Counted from the stretch's first letter, positions 32,737-42,624 are shown. The stretch is DNA of 44,915 nucleotides from an uncultured Lachnospiraceae bacterium (GCA_934394615.1 CAKRRJ010000008.1:1-44915), one strand, 5' to 3'. Made by a program: numbers and translations. The notes: a model not told the origin generated them from the sequence alone.

Positions 32737-33357
32737 ATGAATCTTACGATAGAACAGAAGGATGTGCGCGTGATTCTGGCATCGGGATCTCCGCGCCGCC
32801 TGGAACTTTTGCGTCAGGTGGGGATTGAGCCGGAAGTAGAGCCGAGCCATGTGGAGGAAGTCATTACCAGCACCATTCCGGACCAGGTTGTGATGGAGCT
32901 TTCCAGACAGAAAGCGGAGGACATTGCGGCACTGCACGCGGCAGAGGATGCCGTGGTGGTCGGCGCGGATACCGTAGTGGCATTTGACGGAAAAATTCTT
33001 GGAAAACCGAAGGACAAAGAAGACGCGGTCCGCATGATCCGCATGCTGCAGGGACATATCCACCAGGTATACACAGGGGTCACCCTGGTATTTTGTGGAA
33101 AACTGTCCGGAGAAAGCGGCAGTGTGGTGGATAAGATCACATTTGCGGAGAAGACCGATGTGCATGTGTGCCCCATGACTGAGGAGCAGATCCGCGCTTA
33201 CGTGGAGACCGGTGAGCCGATGGATAAGGCAGGCGCATACGGCATCCAGGGATATTTCGCAGCCTGGGTGCAGGGCATCTCCGGGGATTACAACAATGTA
33301 GTTGGACTTCCGGTAGGACGCGTGTACCGCACGATGCTGAAGTATCTGGGCCGCTAA
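32737..33357 (+). CDS. maf: Maf-type nucleoside triphosphate pyrophosphatase
   Basis: The 206-residue protein has the Maf markers ILASGSPRRLELL, EPSHVEE, VVGADTVVAFDGKILGKPKD and AGAYGIQGYFA. Maf proteins hydrolyse dTTP, UTP or modified nucleotides and influence septation. The start at MNLTIEQ follows ACAGGAGAAAAGAAC; upstream ATGs have weaker signals. It lies between metA and the alarmone-synthase-like gene on the same strand. Confidence 0.93.
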   Translation: MNLTIEQKDVRVILASGSPRRLELLRQVGIEPEVEPSHVEEVITSTIPDQVVMELSRQKAEDIAALHAAEDAVVVGADTVVAFDGKILGKPKDKEDAVRMIRMLQGHIHQVYTGVTLVFCGKLSGESGSVVDKITFAEKTDVHVCPMTEEQIRAYVETGEPMDKAGAYGIQGYFAAWVQGISGDYNNVVGLPVGRVYRTMLKYLGR

Positions 33358-33475
33358 GCGGGCAGAATAACGAAAAAGTATCTGGAATGTCTGGAAAAGT
33401 GCGGTATTCCATAGAAAGCAGACTGCGGGAGACGTACTGGAAAGACAGGCAGCAGAGAGCAGACCAGGAGCGTAT

Positions 33476-34357
33476 ATGATCAAGAAAAAAGACTTCCTGA
33501 AGGAATATAACATTGAGAAAGAAACCCTGAAGAAAACAGGAATGAAGTGGGAGGAGTTAAACTCCATCTATGACAGCTACTGCCGGATAGAGCCGCAGCT
33601 GAAAAAAATAGGAAAGGATTTCGTCAACGATTATCTGTACGATATCGAGAAGGCGGGGATCCATTCCTACCGTTACCGGACGAAAAAGGCCGGACATTTG
33701 CTGGAGAAGATCATCCGCAAAAAGAGCGAGCAGCCGGACCAGTACAAGTACATCAACCGGAAGAATTACTACAAATACATGACTGACCTGATCGGAATCC
33801 GTGTATTCTTCCTGTACCGTGAGGACTGGATTCACTTCCACAACTATATCACGTCGGTATTTGAGAATGATCCGGCAAACTATATTGAGGACCGTCTGCT
33901 GGATTTCGATGATGATCCAGACCATTACTACATCGCGGAGCGCCCGAAGGTATACCGCCGGACTGGAGATACCCGCATTTATGATAAAAAACTCATCGAT
34001 ATCAAATCTGATGGCATTTACCGTTCCCTGCACTACATTATCAAGTACAAGGGTTACTATGTGGAAATCCAGGGAAGAACGCTGTTTGAGGAGGGATGGA
34101 GCGAAATCGACCACGACATCGTGTATCCATATTATCAGGACGATGAGATGCTTTCCGATTTCTCTACATTGTTGAACCGCCTTGCCGGTATGGCTGACGA
34201 GATGAGTTCCTATTTCCGCCGTATCAAGCAGCAGCGGCAGGAACAGCTGGAAAAAGAGCATGCGGAGAAAGAAGCGCAGAAGAAGCTCGAGAAAGAGGAA
34301 CAGAAGAAGTTAGAGAAAGAACAGCAGAAACTGGAAAAGCAGGAAAAAGCAAAATAA
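33476..34357 (+). CDS. RelA/SpoT-domain protein (putative small alarmone synthetase)
   Basis: This 293-residue protein has a (p)ppGpp synthetase core. MTDLIGIRVFFLYRED (about 101-116), SDGIYRSLHYIIKYKGYYVEIQGRTLFEEGWSEIDHDI (about 178-216) match the D.IG.R, YRSLH and E.Q.RT...W.E.DH elements of RelA/RelQ enzymes. There is no hydrolase, TGS or ACT domain. A lysine/glutamate-rich coiled-coil tail (about 243-293) made of repeated EKE/KKLEKE units is unusual. It is monocistronic or follows maf. AGGAGCGTAT precedes the ATG. Enzymatic activity is inferred; a ToxSAS-type toxin is unlikely because no antitoxin gene is adjacent. Confidence 0.82.
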   Translation: MIKKKDFLKEYNIEKETLKKTGMKWEELNSIYDSYCRIEPQLKKIGKDFVNDYLYDIEKAGIHSYRYRTKKAGHLLEKIIRKKSEQPDQYKYINRKNYYKYMTDLIGIRVFFLYREDWIHFHNYITSVFENDPANYIEDRLLDFDDDPDHYYIAERPKVYRRTGDTRIYDKKLIDIKSDGIYRSLHYIIKYKGYYVEIQGRTLFEEGWSEIDHDIVYPYYQDDEMLSDFSTLLNRLAGMADEMSSYFRRIKQQRQEQLEKEHAEKEAQKKLEKEEQKKLEKEQQKLEKQEKAK

Positions 34358-34370
34358 AATCTGCAGGGGC

Positions 34371-34410
34371 AGCCGGGAATCTGAGAAAAATCAGGTTCCC
34401 GGCTGTTTTT
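34371..34410 (+). terminator. Terminator after the RelA/SpoT-domain gene
   Basis: AGCCGGGAA and CTGA pair with TCAG and TTCCCGGCT around a GAAAAA loop, followed by GTTTTT. It separates convergent genes. Confidence 0.9.
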
Positions 34411-34413
34411 CGA

Positions 34414-36063
34414 TTACTGCTTTAAAATGTGTGCGTACAAGAGCAGCGTCCCATAACAGAACGCCAGCATCAGAATCTGAAACGCGGTTTTTACAAACAG
34501 CGGCATGGCGCCGGCGGTGGCAGGAAGAAATCCGGCAATAAAATGGTGGATGCCGATAGCCAGAAACAAAAAGAATGTTGGTTTTGCGATCATCTCCCAG
34601 GCATTCCAGGTGAAGGCAATTCTCCGTTTCAGGGACCAAAGGTGCGCCAGGGCAAGGAATATTTCGCTGACCAGCATGCCGCAGAGATAGCCGTAGATTC
34701 CGAAAACCGGAATGCCTGCCACCACGAAGCAGAGGCGCAGGAGCATGGCGGTGACGCTCTGCAGAAAGGTGGTGCGGGTGCAGCCGAGGCCGTTTAAGAT
34801 GCTGCCCATAGTGGCGGCCAGATAGAGAAAAGGGCAGAGCCAGGCCAGGATCTGCATGCAGCGTCCGGCCTGTTCCTCCTTAAAGACGCTGGTGCCAAGG
34901 GGACGCCCGAACAGCACAAAGATGCCGATGCAGAGAATCCCCATGTAGAGGCTGTAGCGCAGTGCCATGGAAACGCTTCCTGCGATACTGTCCGTGCGGC
35001 CTTCTGCCTGGTCCTTTGCTACGCTTGGAAGCAGCAGGACGGCAATGGAATTGGTGATGGCGGAGGGAAACAGGATGAAGGGCAGAGCCATGCCGGTGAG
35101 GACGCCGTAGACGGAAAACGCCTCCGCGTCACTTAAGCCAGACATCTGCAGGCGGTTGGGAATCCAGACGGCCTCGGCACCTGCCAGGAGGTTTAAAATC
35201 AGGCGGTTCCCCATAAGAGGGAGCGCCAGGACCATGAGCGACATGAAGCAGGAGGAGACATCCGCCGGAAGCTGCAAATGGCTGTTTGGGATTGTGTGAT
35301 CAGACAGCTGAGAACGGATGGTTCGGGCAGTGCTGACCGAATCATGCGGCATGGATGCAGCGTTCCTGGAATCTGCAGCACTGTCGGAAATCCAGCCTGC
35401 GCGTTTCGTGTTTCTCCTCTGTGGCGGAAACAGTATCAGGCATAACAGGTTAAAAGACGCTGCTCCGATCTCGCCGATCAGATGTCCGTACACAGCCAGC
35501 CGCACGGTGATCTCCGTGCCATCGGCGGCCCATTTCCCCGCAATCAGGAATACCAGGGTCATGCGGACTACCTGTTCTGCTACCTGGGAAAAGGCAGGGA
35601 CACGGGATTTCTGGGCACCGTAGCAGTAGCCGTTGGCGCAGGCGTGGAAGGAGGCAAAGGGCAGGGAAAGACCCATGACCGGCAGATACGGAGCACAGCG
35701 AGGTTCCATGAGAATACGGGACGCAATCCAGCCCGGATAACGGCAGATCAGAAAGGCGAGAATGCAGGAGAGCGCCATGGAAATGGCAAGGCCGGTGCGA
35801 AAGACCCGGCGACCCTGGTTTTCGTGGGCGGCTATGTACTGGGAGAGGGCGGTCTGGATGGCGCCTCCGCAGAGAGCAAAGCAGATGCCATAGACCGGGT
35901 GCACCATATTATAGATGCCAAGTCCTTCGGCACCGATGGTGCGGGAGAGAAAGATGCGGTAAAAGAATCCGAGAAGCCGGCAGAGGAAGCCTGCGGCAGT
36001 GAGCAGGAGCGTGCCGGTGAGAAAGGCACGCTTTTTCTCGGAAAGACCGGAATAAAAAGACAT
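34414..36063 (-). CDS. SpoVB/MurJ-like lipid or polysaccharide flippase
   Basis: The 549-residue protein of the MOP superfamily has about 14 hydrophobic segments beginning RAFLTGTLLLTAAGFLCRLLGFFYRIFLSRTIGAEGLGIYNMVHP, the typical SpoVB/polysaccharide biosynthesis opening. It should flip lipid-linked cell-wall precursors, for vegetative or spore peptidoglycan. A hydrophilic insert of about 60 residues (RRNTKRAGWISDSAADSRN...) splits the membrane halves and is longer than usual. The start at MSFYSGL follows GGGGGCTGCTTT, which lies in a hairpin (36067-36137); an upstream in-frame ATG lacks a ribosome binding sequence and would add residues of no family type. Confidence 0.85.
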   Translation of the reverse strand: MSFYSGLSEKKRAFLTGTLLLTAAGFLCRLLGFFYRIFLSRTIGAEGLGIYNMVHPVYGICFALCGGAIQTALSQYIAAHENQGRRVFRTGLAISMALSCILAFLICRYPGWIASRILMEPRCAPYLPVMGLSLPFASFHACANGYCYGAQKSRVPAFSQVAEQVVRMTLVFLIAGKWAADGTEITVRLAVYGHLIGEIGAASFNLLCLILFPPQRRNTKRAGWISDSAADSRNAASMPHDSVSTARTIRSQLSDHTIPNSHLQLPADVSSCFMSLMVLALPLMGNRLILNLLAGAEAVWIPNRLQMSGLSDAEAFSVYGVLTGMALPFILFPSAITNSIAVLLLPSVAKDQAEGRTDSIAGSVSMALRYSLYMGILCIGIFVLFGRPLGTSVFKEEQAGRCMQILAWLCPFLYLAATMGSILNGLGCTRTTFLQSVTAMLLRLCFVVAGIPVFGIYGYLCGMLVSEIFLALAHLWSLKRRIAFTWNAWEMIAKPTFFLFLAIGIHHFIAGFLPATAGAMPLFVKTAFQILMLAFCYGTLLLYAHILKQ

Positions 36064-36066
36064 AAA

Positions 36067-36137
36067 GCAGCCCCCGGCCGGAAATGTTATTACAGGATAT
36101 GAAACTCCTGCAGCAAACAGAACCGGAAGGGGGCTGC
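36067..36137 (-). promoter_or_regulatory. Hairpin over the flippase ribosome binding site
   Basis: GCAGCCCCC and GGGGGCTGC are perfect 9-bp complements separated by about 53 nt, with an inner CCGG/CCGG pair. On the - strand the second arm provides the GGGGGC ribosome binding sequence of the flippase gene. On the + strand the hairpin is followed by a CTTTTT run. Confidence 0.5.
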
Positions 36138-36187
36138 CTTTTTGGAAGTCATTCATGCAGCAGATGCATGGAATTTTTATGAAATGG

Positions 36188-38176
36188 TTAGTTCTTTACA
36201 TAACGTTCTACGAGAAGTCCGCTGTGGTAAGCCATAAGCAGCTGTTCCAGATCCGCAATCTTCTCGCGCAGCACAGCGCCGGTGTCGGTATCGCCGACCA
36301 GCTTTCTGCGGTCTGCGTGGCGGACGATGACGCTGTCGGAGTGAATGTCAATCTCGCGCTCAATCGCAGCTTCCGTGGACTCAAACGGCTCCAGAGCGGA
36401 CAGGATGAGGCCGTAGGAGTTGTAGGTTAAGGTGTAGCCTGCAATACCGGTTTCTTTCTGGTATGCTTTGGAGAAACCGCCATCGATGACCAGAATCTTG
36501 CCGCCGCACTTGACCGGACTCTCACCGTTCTTGGAGCGGACCGGAACATGTCCGTTGATGATGTGGCTTCCGTTTTCCGGAAGGCCGAATTCGGCCAGGA
36601 TGTGGTTGACCACGGTCACGTTCTCCAGATAGCGGTAGTACGGATTCTTCTTTTCTTTATGGGTCTCTTTTTCTGCCAGGAAGTAGCGCTCAAAGGTCGC
36701 CATCTTATCCTTTCCGAACAGCGGGGAATCCTGGTTGAGCCAGATGTACCACATGATATCGCGGCCCAGGGTCTTCTCGCGCTCGGATACGCCCATGAAT
36801 GCCTTGCGGATGTAGCTCTCCAGAATGTCGTAGAGCGCTCTGCCGTGGAAGTAGGAGCCATTGATCTCGATCTCCTGGAAGGAGCCGTCCTCGTTTAACG
36901 GGATACAGCCGTGGTAGAGCAGGTTTCCGTTGTAGATCTTGTAAAGGCTTCCCTTTGCCAGCAGGAATTTGACATGCTGCTGGAGCTTTTCACAGTTTAA
37001 GAACGCCTTGCTTAAGCGGTCCATGATGTCGGCCTCAATCGGGGTGTACGCGTACGGATCTTTCGGGTCGATGGTCGGGAAGTTGTTGTCGAGCAGGGTG
37101 TAGGTATGCGGTGTCATAGTGCCGTTTTCATCCGGGATATCCAGTGTGATGGTACCATGCTCATAATCGATGCGGTGCAGGAGATTGCGGTGCTCCATGT
37201 GGTACTCCGGATGCGCTTTGATGAGCTGTCCCTCGGCCTTGAACTGGATAATGGAGATGGCCTTGTGCATCTTTAAGTTGACTTCCACCTCGTACTGGTT
37301 TAATTCGTTGGAGCCTTTTAACTTAAAGCAGGTGCACGGGTCATCGCTGTAGGTGTTTAGGGCAAAGGTGGCAAGCGGCAGCAGGTTGATGCCGTAGCCG
37401 TCCTCTAAGATATCGAGGTTTCCGTAGCGTGCACAGATACGGATGACATTGGCAATACAGCCCGGCTGGCCTGCGGCAGCGCCCATCCAGAGCACATCGT
37501 GGTTGCCCCACTGAATGTCGACGGAGTGGTAATCCATCAGCTTGTCCATGATCTTGTGCGGACCAGGGCCTCGGTCGAAGATGTCGCCCACGATATGTAA
37601 GTGGTCAATAACCAGGCGCTGGATGAGCTGGCTCATGGCGATGATGCATTCTTTGCCGCGTCCGACGTGGATGATGGTGTTGACGATGGCATTGTAATAA
37701 GAAGCCTTGTCTACGCTGTCGTCCTTCTCGGTAATGAGCTCCTCAAGAACATAGGCAAAATCAGCCGGCATGGCCTTGCGGACCTTGGAGCGGGTGTATT
37801 TGCTGGCCGCGCGCTTGCAGATCTCAATGAGACGGTACAGGGTGATGCGGATCCATTCATCCTTGTCCTCGGTGACTTTTAAGATCTGCTCCATCTTTTC
37901 TCTTGGGTAGTAGATCAGGGTGGCAAGGGTGCGCTTGTCCTGCTGGGACAGGGTGTTTCCGAATACTTCGTTGACTTTACGGCGCACGGAGCCGGAACCA
38001 TTTTTCAGTACATGGGCGAAGGCTTCGTCCTCGCCGTGGATGTCGGTAAGAAAGTGCTCGGTTCCTTTCGGGAGGTTTAAGATCGCCTCCATATTGATGA
38101 CTTCGGTAGAAGCGGCCGCGATGGTCGGATACAGGTCGGCAAGCCGCTCTAAATACCGGATTTCCGGGTAGTTCAT
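36188..38176 (-). CDS. fbp: Fructose-1,6-bisphosphatase, class III
   Basis: The 662-residue metallophosphatase-type enzyme hydrolyses fructose 1,6-bisphosphate in gluconeogenesis. Metal-binding motifs of the calcineurin-like fold are visible: LTDIHGEDEAF (about 43-53), GDIFDRGPGPHKIMD, QWGNHDVLWMG and INGHVPVRSKNGE. The length matches the Firmicutes Fbp (YydE) class, unrelated to class I or II. GAAGGAGGGTC precedes the ATG. It reads toward the flippase gene with a 124-bp gap. Confidence 0.95.
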   Translation of the reverse strand: MNYPEIRYLERLADLYPTIAAASTEVINMEAILNLPKGTEHFLTDIHGEDEAFAHVLKNGSGSVRRKVNEVFGNTLSQQDKRTLATLIYYPREKMEQILKVTEDKDEWIRITLYRLIEICKRAASKYTRSKVRKAMPADFAYVLEELITEKDDSVDKASYYNAIVNTIIHVGRGKECIIAMSQLIQRLVIDHLHIVGDIFDRGPGPHKIMDKLMDYHSVDIQWGNHDVLWMGAAAGQPGCIANVIRICARYGNLDILEDGYGINLLPLATFALNTYSDDPCTCFKLKGSNELNQYEVEVNLKMHKAISIIQFKAEGQLIKAHPEYHMEHRNLLHRIDYEHGTITLDIPDENGTMTPHTYTLLDNNFPTIDPKDPYAYTPIEADIMDRLSKAFLNCEKLQQHVKFLLAKGSLYKIYNGNLLYHGCIPLNEDGSFQEIEINGSYFHGRALYDILESYIRKAFMGVSEREKTLGRDIMWYIWLNQDSPLFGKDKMATFERYFLAEKETHKEKKNPYYRYLENVTVVNHILAEFGLPENGSHIINGHVPVRSKNGESPVKCGGKILVIDGGFSKAYQKETGIAGYTLTYNSYGLILSALEPFESTEAAIEREIDIHSDSVIVRHADRRKLVGDTDTGAVLREKIADLEQLLMAYHSGLLVERYVKN

Positions 38177-38217
38177 ATAGACCCTCCTTGTGATACGTCA
38201 TAGTATATGTTAGGTTG

Positions 38218-38236
38218 ATTATACCACATATAGTGG
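38218..38236 (-). promoter_or_regulatory. Extended -10 promoter element of fbp and adjacent palindrome
   Basis: On the - strand TGGTATAAT is an extended -10 about 40 bp upstream of the fbp start, with no good -35. The overlapping CCAC-TATAT-GTGG palindrome could be an operator. Confidence 0.4.
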
Positions 38237-38306
38237 GAAAAGCCGGGGCGGGGATTGTACTTTTTCGTGAAATCGAGAAAAATCTTCATAAATTTGTTAA
38301 TTCCTA

Positions 38307-38335
38307 TTGAAATACTATGAAATAGATACTATAAT
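38307..38335 (+). promoter_or_regulatory. Strong sigma-A promoter of nifS-nifU-mnmA
   Basis: TTGAAA (38307-38312), 17-bp spacer, TATAAT (38330-38335). The start-site region carries a small hairpin CCTGTC-CTTGA-GACAGG (38339-38355), a possible 5' stabiliser. Confidence 0.8.
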
Positions 38336-38397
38336 AAACCTGTCCTTGAGACAGGAAAATTTTAATTTATATCTTTCCAGGAAAGGTGGACTTATAT

Positions 38398-39582
38398 ATG
38401 AAGAAAACAATTTATCTGGATAATGCGGCAACAACCAAGACCAGACCGGAAGTTGTAGAGGCAATGCTTCCGTATTTCACTGAGTTTTATGGCAACCCGT
38501 CTTCCATTTACAGCTTCTCTGACGAGCCGAAAAAAGCAGTAGCAAACGGCCGTGAGATCATTGCAAAATCCATCGGAGCAAAGACCAATGAGCTTTACTT
38601 CACCGGCGGCGGCAGTGAGTCCGACAACTGGGCATTAAAGGCAACCGCAGAGGCTTACAAGAGCAAAGGCAACCACATCATCACCAGCAAGATCGAGCAT
38701 CACGCAATTCTGCATACCTGTGAGTGGTTAGAGAAACACGGTTTCGAGATCACTTACATTGACGTCGATGAGAACGGTTTCCTGAAGTTAGATGAGTTAA
38801 AGAAGGCAATCCGCCCGACCACCATCCTCATCTCTGTAATGTTCGCAAACAACGAGATCGGAACCATCCAGCCGATCAAAGAGATCGGTCAGATCGCAAA
38901 AGAGCACGGCATCCTGTTCCATACCGACGCGGTACAGGCATACGGACATGTGCCGATCAATGTAGATGAGTTAAACATCGACATGATGAGTGCCAGCGGC
39001 CACAAGATCAACGGACCGAAGGGAATCGGCTTCCTCTACATCCGTACCGGCGTGAAGATCCGTTCCTTCATCCATGGCGGCGCGCAGGAGCGCAAACGCC
39101 GTGCAGGTACTGAGAATGTTACCGGTATTGTCGGGTTTGGCAAGGCAGCAGAGATTGCAGCAGCAAACATGGCAGAGCGTTCCAGATACGAGAGTGAGCT
39201 GCGCGACTACCTGATGGACCGCGTTATGGCAGAGATTCCGTATGCGCGCATCAACGGCAGCCGTGAGAACCGTCTTCCGAACAACGCAAACTTCTCCTTC
39301 CAGTTCATCGAGGGTGAGTCCATGCTGATCATGTTAGACGACAAGGGCATCTGCGGTTCCAGCGGTTCTGCATGTACCTCCGGTTCCCTGGATCCGTCCC
39401 ATGTCCTGTTAGCAATCGGACTTCCTCACGAGATCGCGCATGGTTCCCTGCGTCTGACCTTAAGCGAGGAGACTACAAAAGAAGATATCGACTACACCGT
39501 AGACAACTTAAAGGCAATCGTGGCAAGACTGCGCAGCATGTCCCCGCTGTACGAGGATTTCATCAAGTATCAGGCAAAATAA
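38398..39582 (+). CDS. nifS: Cysteine desulfurase (NifS/IscS family)
   Basis: The 394-residue PLP enzyme takes sulfur from cysteine for Fe-S clusters and tRNA thiolation. PLP lysine K203 lies in SASGHKINGPKG and the persulfide cysteine C326 in SSGSACTSGSLDPSH, with a long NifS/IscS-type loop. YLDNAATTKT and TGGGSESDNWA are intact. The start at MKKTIYL follows GGAAAGGTGG; a GTG 12 nt earlier is less likely. It is the first gene of a nifS-nifU-mnmA run. Confidence 0.94.
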   Translation: MKKTIYLDNAATTKTRPEVVEAMLPYFTEFYGNPSSIYSFSDEPKKAVANGREIIAKSIGAKTNELYFTGGGSESDNWALKATAEAYKSKGNHIITSKIEHHAILHTCEWLEKHGFEITYIDVDENGFLKLDELKKAIRPTTILISVMFANNEIGTIQPIKEIGQIAKEHGILFHTDAVQAYGHVPINVDELNIDMMSASGHKINGPKGIGFLYIRTGVKIRSFIHGGAQERKRRAGTENVTGIVGFGKAAEIAAANMAERSRYESELRDYLMDRVMAEIPYARINGSRENRLPNNANFSFQFIEGESMLIMLDDKGICGSSGSACTSGSLDPSHVLLAIGLPHEIAHGSLRLTLSEETTKEDIDYTVDNLKAIVARLRSMSPLYEDFIKYQAK

Positions 39583-39614
39583 TGTTTTTGGCGTAAGAAA
39601 AGGAGAGAAACACT

Positions 39615-40052
39615 ATGTATTCAGATAAAGTAATGGACCATTTCCAGCATCCGAGAAATGTTGGTGAGATTGAGAACGCAAGCGGTGTCGGCACCGTCGG
39701 CAACGCAAAGTGCGGCGATATCATGAGAATCTACCTGGACATCGATGACAACGGCATCATCCAGGACTGTAAGTTCAAAACCTTCGGCTGCGGCGCTGCA
39801 GTTGCAACCAGCAGTATGGCAACCGAGATGGTAAAGGGCAAATCCATCCAGGAAGCTCTGGAAGTAACCAACAAAGCCGTTATGGAAGCACTTGACGGAC
39901 TTCCGCCGGTTAAGGTACACTGTTCTTTACTGGCAGAGGAAGCAATTCATGCAGCTCTGTGGGATTACGCTGAGAAGAACGGCATCAAGATCGAAGGTCT
40001 GGAGAAGCCGAAGTCTGATATCAGCGAAGGCGAAGAGGAAGAAGAATATTGA
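39615..40052 (+). CDS. nifU: Iron-sulfur cluster scaffold (NifU N-terminal/IscU type)
   Basis: A 145-residue scaffold with ligands C33, D35, C59, H102 and C103 in KCGD, FGCGAA and VHCSLLA, the IscU/NifU arrangement. It lacks the NifU middle and Nfu domains. An acidic tail EGEEEEEY ends it. AAAAGGAGAGAAACACT precedes the ATG. Its stop overlaps the mnmA start codon. Confidence 0.94.
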   Translation: MYSDKVMDHFQHPRNVGEIENASGVGTVGNAKCGDIMRIYLDIDDNGIIQDCKFKTFGCGAAVATSSMATEMVKGKSIQEALEVTNKAVMEALDGLPPVKVHCSLLAEEAIHAALWDYAEKNGIKIEGLEKPKSDISEGEEEEEY

Positions 40053-41143
40053 TTCAGGCAGAGAACAAAAAGAAGGTAGTAGTTGGAATGTCAGGCGGCG
40101 TCGATTCATCGGTTGCCGCCTGGCTTTTAAAACAGCAGGGGTACGACGTCATCGGCGTCACCATGCAGATCTGGCAGGATGAAGAGGAGACCGCGCAGCA
40201 GGAAAACGGAGGCTGTTGTGGTCTTTCTGCCGTTGATGACGCAAGACGCGTGGCATGGCAGCTGGAGATCCCCTACTATGTCATGAACTTCAAAAAAGAG
40301 TTCAAGGACAATGTCATGGACTATTTTGTGGGCGAGTATTTATGCGGGCGCACTCCGAACCCCTGCATTGCCTGCAATCGCTATGTAAAGTGGGAGTCCC
40401 TGTTAAAGAGAAGCCTCGACATCGGGGCAGATTACATTGCGACCGGTCACTATGCCCGTGTGGAAAAACTGCCAAATGGCAGATATGCCTTAAAGAAGTC
40501 CGCAACCGCGGCGAAAGACCAGACCTATGCGCTTTACAACTTAACGCAAGATCAGCTTTCCCACACGCTGATGCCGGTGGGCGAGTACAACAAAGACCAG
40601 ATCCGCAAGATTGCGGAGGATATCGGCCTGCAGGTGGCACACAAGGCAGACAGCCAGGAAATCTGCTTTATCCCGGATAACGACTATGCCGGATTTATTG
40701 AGCGCGAGGCAGAAAACGTGCCGGGACCAGGCAACTTTGTGACGGCAGACGGAACCGTGATCGGCCGCCACGAGGGTATCACGCACTACACCATTGGTCA
40801 GAGAAAGGGATTAAACCTTGCTATGGGCCATCCGGTGTTTGTGACGGAGATCCGCCCGGAGACGAATGAGGTCGTCATCGGTGAGGCGGGAGACGTGTTC
40901 ACCGACACCCTGGTCTGCAACAAGTTAAACTGGATGGCGATCGACGGACTTCACGGACAGCCGATGGAGGTATCGGCAAAGATCCGCTACAGCCATAAAG
41001 GTTCTCCGTGTGTGATTGAGGAGATCGGGGAAGATCTGGTGCAGTGCCGATTCTCAGAACCGGTCCGTGCCGTGACACCGGGACAGGCTGTAGTATTTTA
41101 CGACGGAGATTATGTTGTTGGGGGAGGAACCATCATCCGATGA
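40049..41143 (+). CDS. mnmA: tRNA-uridine 2-sulfurtransferase
   Basis: The 364-residue enzyme thiolates U34 of tRNA Lys, Glu and Gln wobble positions. It has the PP-loop [15 protein letters not shown] (about 13-27), the cysteine pair in [13 protein letters not shown] and [14 protein letters not shown], and IGQRKGL. The only start keeping the PP-loop N-terminus is TTG at 40049, overlapping the nifU TGA; the first ATG in frame falls within the PP-loop. GAAGAGGAAGAAG lies upstream. Together with the desulfurase it forms a sulfur-relay operon. Confidence 0.94.
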   Translation: MIQAENKKKVVVGMSGGVDSSVAAWLLKQQGYDVIGVTMQIWQDEEETAQQENGGCCGLSAVDDARRVAWQLEIPYYVMNFKKEFKDNVMDYFVGEYLCGRTPNPCIACNRYVKWESLLKRSLDIGADYIATGHYARVEKLPNGRYALKKSATAAKDQTYALYNLTQDQLSHTLMPVGEYNKDQIRKIAEDIGLQVAHKADSQEICFIPDNDYAGFIEREAENVPGPGNFVTADGTVIGRHEGITHYTIGQRKGLNLAMGHPVFVTEIRPETNEVVIGEAGDVFTDTLVCNKLNWMAIDGLHGQPMEVSAKIRYSHKGSPCVIEEIGEDLVQCRFSEPVRAVTPGQAVVFYDGDYVVGGGTIIR

Positions 41144-42393
41144 GAAAGAAGAGTGTATTGATTGGAATGGCGGCAGCCGTGATGCTCATGACTGCGGGAT
41201 GTCAGTCCAAATATGAAAAAGTAGAGGTGGCCGGGGCAAAAACTGCGGCGCAGGTGGGAAATGATGCGGCGGATCAGGCTGGGACGGATGCGGACGGACA
41301 GAAAGCACCGGACCAGACAGCGGGAATCAGCGAGAACAAAGCGCAGCTGACCACAGAATCCGCGCCTGCCATGGAAACGCGGGATGAAACGGTGTATGTG
41401 AAAGCGACCACGTTAAATCTGCGGGTTTCTCCTGCACCGGGCGCAGAGGTGGTTGCGGCTCCTGCAAACGGAACCGCGTTAAAACGTACCGGGGATAACG
41501 GAACCTGGAGCCAGGTGGAGTATGACGGAAAAACCTGCTATGCGGCATCTGCTTATCTTACAACAGAAAAACCGGCGGAAACTGCCGGGCCTTCCGACCA
41601 GAGCAGCCAGTCAGGTGCTTTAGCGGAATCTTCCCAGAACGCAGGCGAGGTTGGCCTGAACATGGACTGGAAGTACGCTTCCCTGTCAAAGATCAACAGC
41701 GGCAAGGCCATTCTGTACCGCTCTGAGGCATCCAGCCGCAAAAATAAGGTGGTCTGCGTCAACGCGGGCCATGGAACCAAGGGCGGCAGCAGCGTAAAGA
41801 CCCAGTGCCACCCGGACGGAACCCCGAAAGTGACGAGCGGTACCACAAGCGCCGGAGCTACTACGGCGGTAGCGGTATCCGGAGGCATGACCTTTGCGGA
41901 CGGAACTCCGGAGGCGAAGGTGACCCTTGCTATGGCGAAAGTGTTAAAAGACAAGCTTCTCGCCCGCGGCTATGACGTTTTGATGATCCGTGAGAGCGAC
42001 GATGTTCAGCTCGACAATGTAGCGCGTACCGTACTGGCGAACAACCTGGCAGACTGCCACATTGCGCTGCACTGGGATTCCACAAAGAGCAACAAGGGCG
42101 CATTCTATATGAGCGTTCCGAATGTGGCTTCCTACCGTGCCATGGAACCGGTAGCGTCCCACTGGCAGCAGCACAACGCGCTGGGTGAGAGCCTGGTGGC
42201 AGGCCTGAAGGGCGCAGGCGTAAAGATCTTCTCCGGCGGCAGCATGGCGATGGACCTGACCCAGACTTCTTATTCCACCATTCCGTCTATCGACATCGAA
42301 CTTGGAGATGGCGGTTCTGACCACTCTGCGGCAACGCTGGATACGCTGGGAACCGGTCTGGCAGACGGCGTGGACGCGTACTTTGGGAAGTAG
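41140..42393 (+). CDS. SH3-domain N-acetylmuramoyl-L-alanine amidase lipoprotein
   Basis: A 417-residue protein with a lipoprotein signal (MLMTAGC, acylated Cys21), a disordered acidic spacer, a bacterial SH3 domain (about 85-145: [28 protein letters not shown]...) and an Amidase_3 domain. Zinc and catalytic residues appear in [31 protein letters not shown] and IDIELGDGG. The loop after AGHG is longer than usual (about 35 residues, Gly/Ser/Thr-rich). It would cleave the amide bond of peptidoglycan at the outer face. ATG overlaps the mnmA TGA (ATGA), so the gene rides the sulfur operon. Confidence 0.88.
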   Translation: MRKKSVLIGMAAAVMLMTAGCQSKYEKVEVAGAKTAAQVGNDAADQAGTDADGQKAPDQTAGISENKAQLTTESAPAMETRDETVYVKATTLNLRVSPAPGAEVVAAPANGTALKRTGDNGTWSQVEYDGKTCYAASAYLTTEKPAETAGPSDQSSQSGALAESSQNAGEVGLNMDWKYASLSKINSGKAILYRSEASSRKNKVVCVNAGHGTKGGSSVKTQCHPDGTPKVTSGTTSAGATTAVAVSGGMTFADGTPEAKVTLAMAKVLKDKLLARGYDVLMIRESDDVQLDNVARTVLANNLADCHIALHWDSTKSNKGAFYMSVPNVASYRAMEPVASHWQQHNALGESLVAGLKGAGVKIFSGGSMAMDLTQTSYSTIPSIDIELGDGGSDHSAATLDTLGTGLADGVDAYFGK

Positions 42394-42458
42394 GAATTTT
42401 TGAAGCGGAAAATTTCCTATAAATGGCATAAAATAGCAAAGAAATAGAGACAGGGATA

Positions 42459-42487
42459 TTTACAATCAGCCATTTTTCGTGTATACT
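42459..42487 (+). promoter_or_regulatory. Promoter of tRNA-Ser
   Basis: TTTACA (42459-42464), 17-bp spacer, TATACT (42482-42487). It lies about 43 bp before the tRNA 5' end. Confidence 0.75.
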
Positions 42488-42530
42488 ATCTAAGTTACTG
42501 CGGCAAAGTGTTACAGTGCCGGTAACAAAT

Positions 42531-42618
42531 GGAGATATACCCAAGTGGCTGAAGGGTCCGCACTCGAAATGCGGTAGGTCGGGCAACCGGCGCGAGAGTT
42601 CAAATCTCTCTATCTCCG
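42531..42618 (+). tRNA. tRNA-Ser (anticodon CGA)
   Basis: An 88-nt class II tRNA with GGAGATA/TATCTCC acceptor, long variable arm, T-arm GAGAG-TTCAAAT-CTCTC and anticodon loop CTCGAAA within CCGCA/TGCGG. Anticodon CGA reads the serine codon UCG. G is the discriminator; CCA is not encoded. Confidence 0.96.
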
Positions 42619-42624
42619 TAAAGC

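Noticed and set aside
33476..34357. Toxin of a ToxSAS toxin-antitoxin pair
   Set aside because: No small adjacent gene on the same strand could encode an antitoxin. The neighbours are maf and a convergent flippase.
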